Assembly: GCA_009760855.2 (NCBI GenBank) | Contig: WPIO01000001.1 | Coordinates: forward strand, 1,269,501-1,333,500 | Direction of reading: 5' to 3' | DNA from: Cristatella mucedo | Lineage: Eukaryota; Bryozoa; Phylactolaemata; Cristatellidae | DNA: 64,000 nucleotides | Shown: in pieces, positions 21,699-34,124 of the stretch | How the letters are laid out: each line of letters starts with the position of its first letter | Numbering within the stretch: the first letter of the stretch is position 1 | The notes under the pieces: model-generated | What the model saw: only the letters and a program-made list of their open reading frames with translations | Database searches by the model: none | Told to the model about the DNA's origin: nothing | Translations under genes and position numbers: made by a program

Positions 21699-21828
21699 GA
21701 GGATGCAAATCTTCACGACTGACAGATACCAATGCCATGGCGCCCACCATCAATTAGCCTTACTCTAAGCTGAAAATCGTTTTCGACCCTTACCAGCCAA
21801 CAACTTTTCAAACATGGCTGGCTGCCAG

Positions 21829-21897
21829 GGGGGGAGGGAGGGAGGGAGGGAGGGAGGGAGGGAGGGAGGGAGGGAGGGAGGGAGGGAGGGAGGGAGG
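21829..21897. repeat. (GGGA)n microsatellite
   Basis: About 16 near-perfect GGGA units. ORFs through it are Gly/Glu/Arg or Pro/Ser strings and are not genes. Confidence 0.97.
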
Positions 21898-22474
21898 GGC
21901 CCGAGCTATAACTGTTGCTGGAGTCAGGAAAACTGCCTAGCCATTGCTGGCTTAAGCGCGGCAAAGGCGGAGCAAATTTCTTTTATTACTAGCAGCCTGT
22001 AAGCATTCAAGGCCAAATATATTGTCCGAGCCAGCATTTATATTTAGGCAAGCTCCAAATAAATATAGTATTTTTACAATCCTGCCCACGTGCTCAATTC
22101 CCAAGAAAAGGCTGAGGACCACCATCTCGAGCGGGCAGCTGAAGGCCACTCTCGGTCGTCCGATCATCGCTTTCGAAGTAGAGTGTCGGCCCGACTTGCA
22201 GCAGCACCAGTGTCACCTCGGCCAGGCCGGTGGCCTGATAGGATCGCTTAGCCTCGCCGACTGCTGCCCGGCTGTGGAAAAACTCGACTGAATAGGCAAG
22301 AAACAAAATGAATAGCTGCCAACTCCAAAAGACTAGGCAGCAGACTCTCGGCTACTTCCGACTGGTTACTGTCGTAATGTAATGTAATTTAATGTATCTC
22401 GGTCTGTAACTCCACGCAGTGACAACGGCTATGTGGGTGTTATGCAGGAGAGTTTTGTATAGTGCAATCACAGC

Positions 22475-22690
22475 CTAAGCAGCTTTCGGTAGCCAACAGA
22501 CCCCATCTAACCCAGCAAAGAGAAAGTGAGACGTACAGCTGAGCCAGGAGAGCAGTTGAGGAAGTGAGTAACATGAAAGTAGTAGCTCAGGACGGCTGGA
22601 AAGGATGAGCCATAGTCGATAGCAGGAGAGCAGTTGTCGTTGAGTTGTATGCTCCAAAATCTTGAACTCACTCGTGGCTAATGTCACATC
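22475..22690 (-). mobile_element. LINE-B C-terminal fragment
   Basis: The minus strand reads CTATTGCTGTCC-type coding closely similar to 26450-26580 plus (shared CCTGCT..CGAC, TTCCAGCCGTCC, TGTTACTCAC..CCTCAACTG). It is a second copy of the same element C-terminus, without a recognisable 3' tail here. Confidence 0.6.
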
Positions 22691-24060
22691 CCGTGACTTG
22701 ACATTTAAATAGAAGCTAAAACTGCATCAATTTATGGCAAGGTTCTTTTATTGCAATAACAGAAGGAATGTCAAGAAAATACTTCTAAAGTTTGCCTGAC
22801 AATCGAATACGTGTTTAGGATACCTTTCGAAAGACAAATGTGTTAGAACTGGGATCGGAAGTTCTGATGACTTCCACATGAAAAAAAATGGTTATGCCAA
22901 CAAATGTCTAACCGGATGCAAGCCAGAAGCAAAAACTCTACAAATAAAAAATTTACAGATCTCTGCATGACATCCGACTTCCATCTCAACTCGTTGACCC
23001 TTGGTAGATCGGGATACCTGCTTGAAGCTTGCTGAGGTGCATTCTTGTGACTTTTATACAGCTTCATTTCCAGGTCGGTTGGTGCCTTGTAAACTCATAA
23101 CTTGGCTAATACTTCACACAGCGGAGAGAAATTTGAAATGCTAGTTTAGCTCTGCTTGTGTCAAACTAGGCAAGAAGAATTTCTGATTTCGGCTGGATTC
23201 ATTCTGCTGTATACGTCCACGAATACGGAAAATAAAGCTTCAGGGCGTGTGATGACGCAATCCCAGGGCCAACCCGTGGTATCTTGTGCCTCTCCACCCA
23301 CCCCACTTCCGAATACGGCATTCCAGCACCCTTACAACCTGCTCTAACGCAGGAGACTGGATAAGACAGATGATTTCTCAGGCAGTGGTCAGTCAAATAC
23401 CAGTGGTTGTGAGAGAGCTGCTGAAGTTATCACTCTAGACCAGTATCCGAAGAGGAAGAGGAAAAAAGGAATCTATAGGCAGAAGTACTACACGAATTGT
23501 TGAGCTATAAGCACGTGACTCCGCCGACTACTACCTGAGTGGTCGGTAAGCAATCGAATAGTTTTCAAGCTTGAGTGCTTTGCAAAAAGTTTCAGAAAGT
23601 TACCAAGAACCACAGGAAGACAAACGGAATGAAGTAGGCTTGCCAGGGGCATCAAAGTGATATCAAGCAAGTTATATGCAGGGTGCAACGCTGGCTGGGG
23701 GGGGGGGGGGTTACGGCGAGAATTAGGCACACATGTCACTTTGAAATGAGACTTGTCGGGAAAGTGAATGGAGCTAAACACTAACACAAGCCGTTATGCA
23801 TGTGATGGTACATTCCATGTACATTGGAGTGGTTGTGCTCAAGTCAGCCACTGCTGTTTTGGTCCGAGGTGTCGGTGACACACCCCGGCCTGGAGTTTTG
23901 ATTGGTTGGTCGGTGCAGGCATTAGGCTCAAGGTAGCAGCCGCTTCCACTCCTTGTCAGTCGGGAAGATTTGGCTCCACTGCCTAGATCTAGGGACAAAG
24001 TATCCCAAATGAGAAGGGAATCTGAGTTGAGTAGATACAGAGTTAGGACGAAAGTTTGCA
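22690..24060. other. No confirmed gene; poly-G at about 23697-23710
   Basis: Mostly AT-rich DNA. One exon-like open frame lies at 23352-23503 on the plus strand (see findings). Otherwise only short ORFs without domains. Confidence 0.4.
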
Positions 24061-24069
24061 AGGTCAAAT

Positions 24070-24164
24070 ATATATAAATATATATATATATATATCATAT
24101 TTGGCATAACTATAACTATATACCTATATATATATCTCTATATATCTATATATATATATATATA
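24070..24164. repeat. (TA)n-rich simple repeat
   Basis: Two TA/TATC blocks separated by a short AT-rich spacer. Confidence 0.95.
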
Positions 24165-24169
24165 ACGCA

Positions 24170-26370
24170 AGCACTACTCAAGGACTTAACTTTGCAATGC
24201 TAGTACCTCTTTGCAAAGTACCACACTTTGTCCTGGATCTTTCTGGGACTTTGCTAGTAAAGTCAGGAATGACCAAACAGTAGTCCCCAAGCACCAAATT
24301 CAGCTGCACAATGCAAGGGAACATCTGAGCCTCGTATCCTGGTGGGGAAGGGATGGGAGAGAGCAGGTATAATGAAGTCTAAAATGGCACTCAGCTTGGA
24401 GTGAGCTGCTGCACACTCAAATGAAAACCGGTTCATACAAACGGTAAATGGTTTTGCTGCCTTCTCTAAGCAAGCATAACAGCCAAAAGTCATGCGCACA
24501 TGCACAAGAGATTATGCTCACGTTTGGCAAAAAATCCGGTTTTTAAAATGTCCACGAATACCAAGAGATTAAGCACAGAGGGACAAAGCATGGAGACAGT
24601 GTTGTGAGCATGTGTGTGTGTGCGTGTAATGCTAAACAGCAAACGACTTGGAGCACTCGGAACGCAACCGAACTCAACAACGTTTAATCAACAACCCTGT
24701 TCCGAAGACGTTAATCTAACCGGTGCTTCCATCGGCTGAGCCCAGAAACGCTTCGCTCCGATTGGCTAGAGTCGTTGCTAGCACCAGCAGCAGGAATGCT
24801 GCACCTTGATTGGTCGGTCAGTCAAGGTCCGGATGGCCCCACAGCCCAGTAGTGGCAGACAACAACTTCTAGGTGAGGCACTGTCGTAGGCTGGGGTATG
24901 CATTTTCTATTAAGATCTCAACAACAGCTTCCACTGAACATCGGTTCCACATGCAAAGCAGGGCTTTCAGAGCCACAAAGTATAAGCACCTGCCCTCTTC
25001 CTGTCTTACAGAATACCAGCAATGATCACCAAGAACCACTCCACCCCACCAAGGTGGGAGTTTCAGGTATATGCGAATTACCCTCAGCCGGACTATGCTT
25101 CTGGTTTTTTAATGGCAGTGGCATGATTTCATCAAATTTCTCATGACAATAACAATACAGTGACATGCTAATGCACTTTTAAGTAAAATAAATATTACCC
25201 AATTCAATGGCATTATTTGTACAGTAGTTTTCAGCCGGCTTGCCGTGGGCAATAAAGAATCTCGTATCACAGAGGCAAGAGATTACAACAGGATTTTTGA
25301 ATGCTAGAACAGCAAACCTGACTGTGAGATTGGAGCCAAGCCATTGGTTGGGACACTGTCCACCTGAAGAAAACTTCCAGTGATCGGAACACATTTTGCT
25401 TTTATTTGTGAGTTAGTGTAATTAAGGCACACAAGAACTGGCAGGCGATACCTGTTGTGTGTACATGCAGTCCGTTAACTGTTTGCACGGAGTCAATCAA
25501 ATTGCAAACACAACTTCGGGTTTGCCTTAGCATGCTCATGAGCATTGTTAGCTGAAATCCTCACTATAAGGAGCAAGTGGTAGAAATCACCATACAAAGC
25601 TCAGCCTGTAGACGAACATTAGATACATAGGATGATAAATCTTCATCCTGCTATAGACAAACGGCTACGGATGATAAAACAAACGAAATGCTACTGTATT
25701 TATGGCCAGTTTAGAAAATTAATTAGCATCATTAATGCTCACTATTTCTCCTGTCACCCATGCTGGCACAGGGCTATAACTATTTCGAGAATTTGAAAGG
25801 CAGCACATATTATTAGTCCTGCGCGATTAACTTCTTCAAACGCGTGCACAAACACGCAGTCACAATCTTCCTCCACTTACATCTATTGAGTCTCGACTTA
25901 CACAGCTCCATAGGATACCTGCAGGCACATAGCATCAAAACATTAAGCTAGTTAGCTCTTGATTTTAGCCCGGCTGTTAGGTGCTCTCAACTCAACAGAC
26001 ACTGGTAGTGAGTTCAATTCCTGCAGTGCACAATCTTTTACTGTCCAATGCAAGCAGGGGTGCGATCAATAAGCTGAGGCTCTCCCACTGCTACAAAAAG
26101 ATGTCGAATCAGCTGCTTATTACCTTTTTTTTACGTCTGAATTCACAGAATCTGCGCCCATATACTAATGCAAGCTCGCTGCGAATAAAGGAGAATAAAT
26201 AGCTCGGACGATTGATTGCGAACTGAGCTCCAGCTCTAAAGAAGAAACACTGCCAGCTGCCAGTAGCTGCTGCGCCAGCTCCTCATCCTCATTTCTAGCC
26301 GAACTGCTGCACCAGTTTCAGCCTCCCCGCACCCTCACGTCCTGGATGGAAAATACATGCAGCCGTTCCA
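24170..26370. other. No confirmed gene; one candidate exon
   Basis: Includes the splice-framed Cys-containing segment at 25199-25363 on the minus strand (see findings). A tRNA-like promoter fragment may lie at about 25975-26035. A GC-richer patch at 24640-24880 holds two ATTGG (CCAAT-box) motifs. None is strong enough to call a gene. Confidence 0.4.
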
Positions 26371-26379
26371 GTCCTCCGC

Positions 26380-26935
26380 TTAAGGACCGTTGGCGACAGA
26401 AGCTTTCGCTCTGCAGGTCCCAGGCTGTGGAATTCACCTCCACGATTAGTATGCAACGACAGCGACTATCCTGCTGCCGACTGCGGCACATTCTTTCCAG
26501 CCGTCCCGAGCTGCTATTTCAGTGTTACTCACTACCTCAACTGTTTTCCTTACTCTGCTGTGCTTTCCACTTTCCCTTTGTTACGTGAGATGAAGTCAGA
26601 TGGCAACCAAATGCGTACAGAAAGCCGCTTAGGCTGTGAGTGTGCCGTGCACAACTCTCCCGTGTAACACCCACATAGTCTTCGTGGCTTTGTAGAGTTA
26701 CAGACGGAGATAAGTACATACATACATACATACACACACTGCTTCGCAGACTGGGTTGCCGACGCCACCTGGTGAGATGGAGCAGCAGCCACTCCTTCCA
26801 GTGCAACCCACTATTGATGAGTGGTTTCGTCGTAATAGCAAATCGCTTCCCTTGAAAAACATAAGCAAGCCAATAAAGGGACCAGGTTCTCTGATAGGCG
26901 CTATAATGATGTATTGATATTATTATTATTATCGC
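26380..26935 (+). mobile_element. LINE-B 3' end (different LINE family)
   Basis: The start encodes an R-x-L-W-N-S-P-like segment (GCAGGTCCCAGGCTGTGGAA), which is typical of the end of LINE ORF2. It then has a 3' UTR and ends CCAGGTTCTCTGATAGGCGCTATAATG followed by (ATT)n at about 26923-26935. The tail resembles that of the main LINE (TTCTCT..GGCGCT), but the coding part is a separate family, with another copy at 22475-22690. It is 5'-truncated. Confidence 0.65.
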
Positions 26936-27419
26936 CGAGCTTAGGCGGCGAAAATAGGGTGATGGCCTATCAAGCTGAGCTTGAATTGCCCAGAACGGAT
27001 CCTCTTGGACTGTTGAAATAAACAGAGAACAGGATTAAGAGCACCTAATACATACACAATTCTTCTTACGGGACGTGGCGAACACGTTCCTGGCGACAGC
27101 TAAGTCACGAACAACGCAGGTTCTCAGCTAAAGTGGAAGACTCAAAATACTAAAGCGATGCCGTTATCTGGAATAATGCGGAAAAGTAAGTTCAGAGAGA
27201 TCTTACAGATAGATACAAAAATAGCTTTAGTGCACTGGTACTGAAACTTACACAAGCTTCATTTTGAGAGGCCCGTACAGCAGATGAAGCGGAAGCAGAC
27301 GTACGTACGGTCACCCGGAAGCCAAGCGACATAGCCATGACTTTATACTGGACTCGCTGTACAGGTACGGGCGGCTCCGTCTAGCCAATGCTTCTGGAAC
27401 TGTTTAGGTCTGCAATCCT

Positions 27420-27645
27420 GTCTCCCTCTCTCCATTCCTATTCATCTCTCTCTCAATCTCTCCCTCTCTCTCTATCTCTCTCTCTCTCTTTGTGCTGTGT
27501 CATTATGTCATATTGTCACCCGTCTCTCCGTTTGTCTGTCTTTCTGTCTCTGTTTCTCTGTCAATCAGTTTTCTGTCTCTGTCACAATATCTGTCCGGCT
27601 CTTTATATCACTGTCTCACTCTCTCTCTTACTATTTCAGTGGGCC
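27420..27645. repeat. CT/TCTG-rich array at the start of composite A
   Basis: CT and TCTG runs. The plus ORF at 27388-27867 through it is low complexity. A matching array opens the second copy (51775-52020). Confidence 0.9.
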
Positions 27646-28704
27646 TTTTTTATACCACCGTGTCATTTAGTGCAATTTTTTGCAGTTAACCCTTTCGGGC
27701 TCTGTAACACCAGGAAATGCTATTTAGAGCATTATATTGATCTCCATCGGTGCCAGCGCATTCAAAGCATGATATGGGCATTCTCTGTTGTTAGCCTGTC
27801 CACCTCAATCATTGAATCTTTCAGGTTTTTGATTGTATTACGTTTGTCCCTAAAAGTGCTATTTTAAAGAAGTTTTAGACAAACAAAATACACACTTAAC
27901 TGATTTCAAAATTGCTACGTATTTAAAGCTAAATCTTACTTTCCACGGCCTTAAAACACTTCCCTTTGATTGAATTTTCGTTCGAATGCAGTTCAATGTA
28001 AATTTTTCGATAAAGATGTCTACAATCAGAGAGACCTTTGGAATATGTGAATTATGCGATTACTGGTAATACTTTTAGACAGCATCAATAGCTTCAGCTC
28101 CTTTCCACATGCAATATTTACAAAGATATGGTGTCTGAATTCAAAATGTAATTTGTAACTAAAGATTATACTATACATTAATGATCTTTAGATTTTAGTC
28201 GAGAGCTATTATTTTCATGCCAAACTTGAAATAGATCGCAGTTTTCACAAAAATAGCTGTGGGATCAGAGACTATTCTCCAGTTAGGTAACATTATGTTG
28301 TTTATTTTGAATAACCCAAATGTATTACCACAGGGCCACTTAGCAGGCAGATTACATTTCGCACGTAGAAAGTAAGACCTTTATTGTGCTTGTGCTGACA
28401 TATTTTCATTAGAGGCACGATATGTTTTAATCATAACATGTTAAAGGAATAGTGGAATCAAGGAAAAGTAAGTCAATAGGGAGAGTAACGGATTCCGAAA
28501 CACTATTGGGCGGTCTGTGGTTCCTGTCGGCCTTGTTAATTGACCGTGTCTGTGCTATGTATTTTTCACCTATCGAGTTACGAGAGCACAGCTGAGCGTA
28601 ATTTATCTGCACCGAAGAATATCCAGCAGCCTTTCACAGCTAGCCGTTTATTCCGAATAAGTCGTGTGAAAGCTAGGAGTGGCACCAAATTTTGATATGA
28701 ACTT

Positions 28705-29988
28705 TGTAGCGCCTTGCTGGCCTTGGCTGAATTTTAGCGAGAACAAGAGCTGATCGGCGGCGGGCAAGAACTCCTTTGTCCTGGAGCAGTGAGCCAGAGA
28801 GGAGCACCAGTGCGGTTAGAGAGCAAGAGCTTAAGAGCAAGCCAGGAAGCTCTGAGACCAGCGGCGGTGATTCGGCCTTTAGAATTGGTCCGATACCCGC
28901 GGAAGCTGCTGATTGATGTTGGCTGGCCTGTCAACCTCCGCCAGCACTCTGTCCAAAAAGAATCGTCTGGAACCCATTCGCCATTCAAGCTGGGCAGAGG
29001 TGCCCTTCCAGTGGCCTAGTGACGGTTTTAATTCCTTACCGTAATGGGCCATGGTGTCGGGCCCAATACCACTAAGCTCTTGCCCCAGCGTCTCAGCTAA
29101 GTATTTAAGAGTCGAGCGACGCTCGTTCTTGGTCTTTTGGTCTTTTCGCCTTTTGTATTTGGTTCGGCTCCACGCTTCGACGCCGTCGGACTCGTTTCTC
29201 TGAAAGCGAGGGAGGAGGGCGGGCTGTTCGCCGGCGATTGATGGGACAGGGCGAGACAGCGCTAGGAGGATTCAGTGGACTCCACCGAATACGGTCGTTT
29301 CGCGCCCGAGCTGGCATTTTGTGTTTCTTCTGTGTTTTGTGTGTGCGCGGTAGCACGTGATCACGGCATAGGGATTTGCCGGTGCGAGCTAGACGTAGTT
29401 GGCGTGTGTGGAGTCCTAGTTCTCCGGTTAGGGTTTAGGCTCCGGTTCGGGCTCCATCTATTTGGGTCGTTTCCCATTATAGACGTAAGCAGCCTCAGTG
29501 TGGAGACGTGTTTCCTCCGAAAGAGTGCTAGAGTTGGCGTGTGGGGGGTATTCCTTCTGCACTGATGGGAACGGAGTCCAAGTTCTCCGGTTAAGGTTTA
29601 GGCTCCGGTTCGGGCTCCGTCTATTTGGGTCGTTTCCTATTATAGACATAAGCAGCCTCAGTATGAAGAAGTATTCCCTCCGCAAGAGTGTTGGTGCTGT
29701 TGAGCGCGTGCGAGGAGTGTGGAGATAAAACTGAGCTAGACGTGCAGCGATTTTGTGCGCTTGCGAATAAAGTTCAGTGAAACCCCCAATTTGTCTGTCT
29801 AGCTTTCCGATTGATGCCGCGGACTCACGACCCCGTTTAGTAACGGCAAGCAGGTCAGCGCCAGAAACGCTCGTTTCGTGGCGGCCAGATTATTGCGCGT
29901 GGGCGCGCACCGAACGGCATTAGGCGTTAGGTTACGCCGCTAGGTAAGCGGCAGGTTAAGCCTACTCCGCCGAGCCTTCGGCTTTACA
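28705..29988 (+). mobile_element. Solo LTR, family 1, copy 2 (plus orientation)
   Basis: A 1284-bp unit running TGTAGCGCC to GGCTTTACA, flanked by perfect duplications, ACTT at 28701-28704 and ACTT at 29989-29992. TATTTAAG (29102-29109) and AATAAA (29766-29771) define U3-R-U5 in the plus direction. The other copy of composite A has the empty site (GACATGTATTTGCTACCC at 53070-53087), proving insertion and its exact ends. It is homologous to 4681-5995 with variable internal subrepeats. Confidence 0.95.
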
Positions 29989-31559
29989 ACTTGCTACCCA
30001 AAGCCATTCCAGCACCAGCCGAAAAGGGGAATTTCCAGCAACAAGAAATTGTCTCAGGCAAATGACTTTGCATACACCCTAAGTTTGGTTTCGCAGTTCT
30101 TGCTGTTGTTAGTTTCATGTTGCGAAACAGAGACAAAAGTTCGAACTCTGTAATCTCTATGAGCTTCTTGTTACAGGGATGCCCTATGCTGAGTCATGAC
30201 AAGGTAATGAACAAGTCACTAATCGACAATCGATACATCTTATAATTAAGTGGCATTGCTAACCAGTTTTCTAAGAATATAATTCCATAACCAATATAAG
30301 CATTCTAAACTCAGACGATTATCTCACTTCAGTAATTTTAGATCGTCGTATATTGATCATAGGTGCTTGTTCTGCCCCTCAACTAGAGTAATGCTATCTT
30401 AAGAGGTAAATAAGTTGAACTGTATTATCTCACGAGAACTTACAGAAAAACAGAATTGTCTCAGAAAACGTTTATTACATCTAGACATAAGCTAGGAGAG
30501 ATCGGAATTCAGGCTATATGAAATTTAAACGTGCAGGCCGACATTGTGTACAAAAACAAAGGAGTGATACCGTTAATTTTCATATTAATCCCTTTCTATT
30601 TCTGGATAGCACCAGATAGCACGCTTCTCTATAGAAAATTTGTCATGTTGATTAAGACCTCAGCCATGCACTTAGTAAGCCTTAAATTCCAATCCTTATT
30701 AAATTTAGATCAGCTATAAGAATGTGACAACTTCCAGAACTTCCTGCCCTGCACAAATCTTTAGCTAAAGCAGGAGGACAGTTTCATAGATTTTCTGAAC
30801 TACAGGCATGTATGCAGCTAGAATTTCAATTTGTAACGAATGATATCAGCCCGACAGTACGCGTTCCTTCGCAGTATAGTAATATACGGTATTCGCCATG
30901 GTGTTGGGAAATATATAAAATTCAGCAGCTTGCATGTTTAACGTTGTAGAGTTTCAGTCACTGCAACGGCTGGACTGATAACAATTAAATCTTACCCTGA
31001 TTGTGGTTGATTTAATAATCATAGCTACAGCATAAATTCATAGCTGTCGATCGTAGAAGGCGAATAAAACCTTCAATAGCTTTCTATTTTAATGCACATT
31101 TTGTATCTCGTAGCCTCATTACAAACTCTTGAGTTACTAAAGCCTTGTAAGTCAAAACCTGACCGAGTTAGTTATGAAACTTTAACAAAATGTGTTACCC
31201 GTGCTTTAGAATGCAGCTAGTTCCTTTGGAAAGCTCTGTTATTGATGAAAACCACAAGAGCAGAACTTCCCTTTTCGCTAGGTAAAAATAGTGATTTGTG
31301 CAGAGACCAACGTCCACTTGTAATTCTATTATAATATCTATTTAAAACCAATAAAAGTCACTATTTTTCTGTGCTCCGTAGATCCCTCAACGCTAAAGTT
31401 ATCACTTCTTCTAGACAATGCCTATAACGTACTGCCAACTGAGTCAACACTTCTGCGGGCTCATCCGGTTGGCTTATACAGATAGTCATTGACAACAAAG
31501 AGGAACCCGATACGTTGGATGCATAACGACATTCTCAAAAGTGTAGACTTCGGTAAAGA

Positions 31560-32560
31560 CTCAGCTATTCTGGGCCATTTGTTAGCAGTTTTCGATACAA
31601 TTGATCACAAAAGCAATTATTGAACGTCCAGCTTCAAGCCTAATCATTAGAGAGACCCTATTGCAATGGTCCAGGTCGTATCTCAGTTGAAGACGCCAGG
31701 TTATTGATTTGCATTGACCAAGATTCTCCGACGAACCGCTTAGGTAAGGAGTAACGTTTGGCTCTGCCATTGGACCTCTTCGTTTCACAGTTTATAATCT
31801 CCCTTATAACCACTAGATAATTTAATAAAAAACCACGTGTCATTTAGAAATTGTATAACATCGTGCTCAAAGTCGGCTTCATGAGCATATTTCCAGTTAA
31901 ATCCGCACGAAATCCAAGCGTCCTGTGGCGATGTAACCTTTCATTAGACGACCACATTAGCTTTAACGTCATGTCAGCTGTCTGTAATCTCCGTTAAGTT
32001 CCTAAAATTCTGGCTGTGTTAGACAGCGATACTAAACGGGAACTCGCCCGTGAACTTGTGCCATCAGGTCAAGACATTGTAACTCACTTCTTGCTGATCT
32101 GACTGTGAGTGCAATAGGGCACTTGCAGGTGATGCAAAATACTTCAGCTAAGCGAGTCATTGATGATCATTAAAATGCCGCTGCAAACCATAACTGGCCG
32201 ACTTGCATTAGCCACCAATCAAGCAGTGTATCGAAGTTGCTAATCTTCTGCTTAATTTGAGGTTCATTGCCTCTCTGGCTTCAGCCGACCTACCAGAGCG
32301 ACTCCCCCACCTGGCCAGCAATCATGCATCCCTCTGTTCTGCCGCAAATCATGTAACTGTATCTCGTATGAACCTCAAAATGGTTGGAGACCATGCCTGT
32401 AGTTCATGTGCACCTAAGGCTTGGAATTGACTAACGTTGGCTATCAACCCACGTCTCAACTTCCCCTGACGTGACTACATTAGAATAAGAAGCTTAGAAT
32501 GAACATATGCATGACTTAGTTTACTGGGTCTTGGTGATTCTTTATTCGTGTTCAAGTGCC
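31560..32560 (+). mobile_element. Ancient LINE relic inside composite A, copy 1
   Basis: Degenerate but collinear with the LINE: TTTTCGATACAATTGATCAC (motif A, 31591), CAATGGTCCAGGTCGTATCTC (31664), TCATTAGACGACCACATTAG (31941), and GGTTGGAGACCATGCCTGTAG near 32382 with AAGGCTTGGAAT at 32416. Present at the same place in copy 2, so it predates the duplication. Confidence 0.8.
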
Positions 32561-32883
32561 TGAATACACTGTGCCAGCTGCTGGGGATATTTCCACAAAT
32601 CGTTGAATAATACTTTCTATGCAACCTATGTAAAGTCCACAGAAAAATATTTATTTTCCGAGCGTGCTATGCAAATGTAATAATGTTATTGCAACTTCGT
32701 ACTGCCTAAAAATAGGATCGTAATGTGCCGTTATAACCAATTATTTGTTAGCCCAGAGACTTTTTAGGGTTTCATTAGGCAGATCAGGGGATTAGTTATT
32801 CAAGCTGCCCTATGGAAATTTAAAAATTAGTAAAGCATAGGCAAAAATATGGTACAATTTCATAGTATTAGGGCACAATGTTT

Positions 32884-33108
32884 TCACAGTTTATACTCTC
32901 CCTCTTGCTGATGTGATTGCCCAGCACAATCTAGGCTTTCACTTCTATGCGGATGACAACAGTTGTACCTTTGCTTTGATCCCTCCCAGCCTTCGAGCAC
33001 CTCAAATTCTCTCAACTCACTTGCTGCATATATTGACGACATCCGCACATGGGTGGCAGCTAATTTTCTACAACTGAACTATAAAACTAAATTACTAGTA
33101 GTTTGGTA
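32884..33108 (+). mobile_element. Short LINE RT fragment at the end of composite A
   Basis: A well-conserved piece of the LINE from ACAGTTTATACTCTCCCTC through CTATGCGGATGAC (the YADD motif, with one extra base after it) to ACTAGTAGT. It is truncated at both ends and absent from the second composite copy. It is much less diverged than the relic at 31.6-32.6 kb, so it is a later arrival. Confidence 0.88.
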
Positions 33109-33109
33109 G

Positions 33110-34027
33110 GTTAAAAATAACGCAAATATAATGTTATTGCCATTTAAATGAACTCTAACCTTTATGCTTGACATCATGGGTCCAGACTGTCAAGCTTTTT
33201 CCACGAGTCTAAGCCTTGAGTAAGAATTAAATCATTATTGTCAATTGTTTGAATATATTGCTGCAATGAGATCAAGTGACAGATAAAATGCTTAGACATT
33301 ATATACATCTAGAATCTTTACAAAGTACGTAATAGTGACGTTTTTTATAGGTCAATCACGGCGGTCAACACTAGTCGGCGTTGTGAAACTTACGAGGTGA
33401 GCTTGGTTATGCCGTGATTAAAAATTACTTACAATAATAGTGCTTGGTTGGTTAAGTTGTTTAACGGAGATAGCTTGTAATTAGCACTAAGCTTGACTTA
33501 AATCAATGAGGTGTCGAGATTAAATCGAAATTGAATACGTACCCAACCTTGCTTAATTAGGGTTAGCATCTAACTTAACCTAGATAGGTTACTTGGCGAG
33601 CCCTCGAAAACTCCCTAACTCTCGATATACAAAATAGATCCTTAGCTAAAGTTGAAAAATGAACATATAACTCCTATTAACTTGGCGGATAATTATACTC
33701 TCAAAAAGTAATTATTGCGTGAAAGGATCTGCGAATTAAGAACAAAAATTGCAAAAGTATATTTTGCAGATAATGTTTCTTCCGATATTGCTGATATTTC
33801 TTAGAAACAATTATTTTGAGGGTTCTTCTTTCCATAATATGACTTTAAATTTTCCAGCAAGGTCGTTGTAACGTGAAAGTTCTTGCATTTTAGGCGAAAA
33901 GATTCCGACACTTAAGTTTGATTAGGCACAGTGCACAGACAACGTGCAGTCAAACGTGTTAAAAATTATTTATAAATGGTAGAGTTTGGACATCTCTTTC
34001 TAACTTGGCCCCGTTCTCTCTCCCTCT

Positions 34028-34086
<59 letters not shown>

Positions 34087-34090
34087 TCTC

Positions 34091-34124
<34 letters not shown>

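Larger units (their letters stand above)
20720..22080. other. TRIM upstream region; no second gene seen
   Basis: GC-rich to about 21650, so likely to hold the TRIM promoter or 5' UTR. I see no convincing TATA box. ORFs are short. It ends in the purine tracts listed separately. Confidence 0.45.
27420..32882 (+). repeat. Composite repeat A, copy 1
   Basis: From the CT-rich array at 27420 to about 32882 this aligns collinearly with 51775-55917, at roughly 85-90% identity by eye. Landmarks: GGAAATGCTATTTAGAGC (27713) with 52103; CGCACGTAGAAAGTAAGACC (28361) with 52737; GTAAGGAGTAACGTTTGGC (31744) with 54814. The length difference is almost all the solo LTR at 28705-29988. Inside is an old plus-strand LINE relic (31560-32560). 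The other 4 kb or so has no recognisable coding. It could be a segmental duplication or two copies of an unknown dispersed element. Confidence 0.88.

Noticed and set aside
21814-22002. Gly/Arg/Glu-rich ORF
   Set aside because: It is a translation of the (GGGA)n microsatellite.
22094-22306. GC-rich ORFs on both strands near 22.2 kb
   Set aside because: Both strands are open. Neither has clear splice framing or a known domain.
24640-24880. GC-richer patch with two CCAAT-type boxes as a promoter or LTR
   Set aside because: No paired ends, flanking duplication or downstream gene was visible.
25975-26035. Possible tRNA gene or SINE head (GAGTTCAATTCCTGC as a B box)
   Set aside because: The A box and cloverleaf pairing are not convincing, and no second copy was found.
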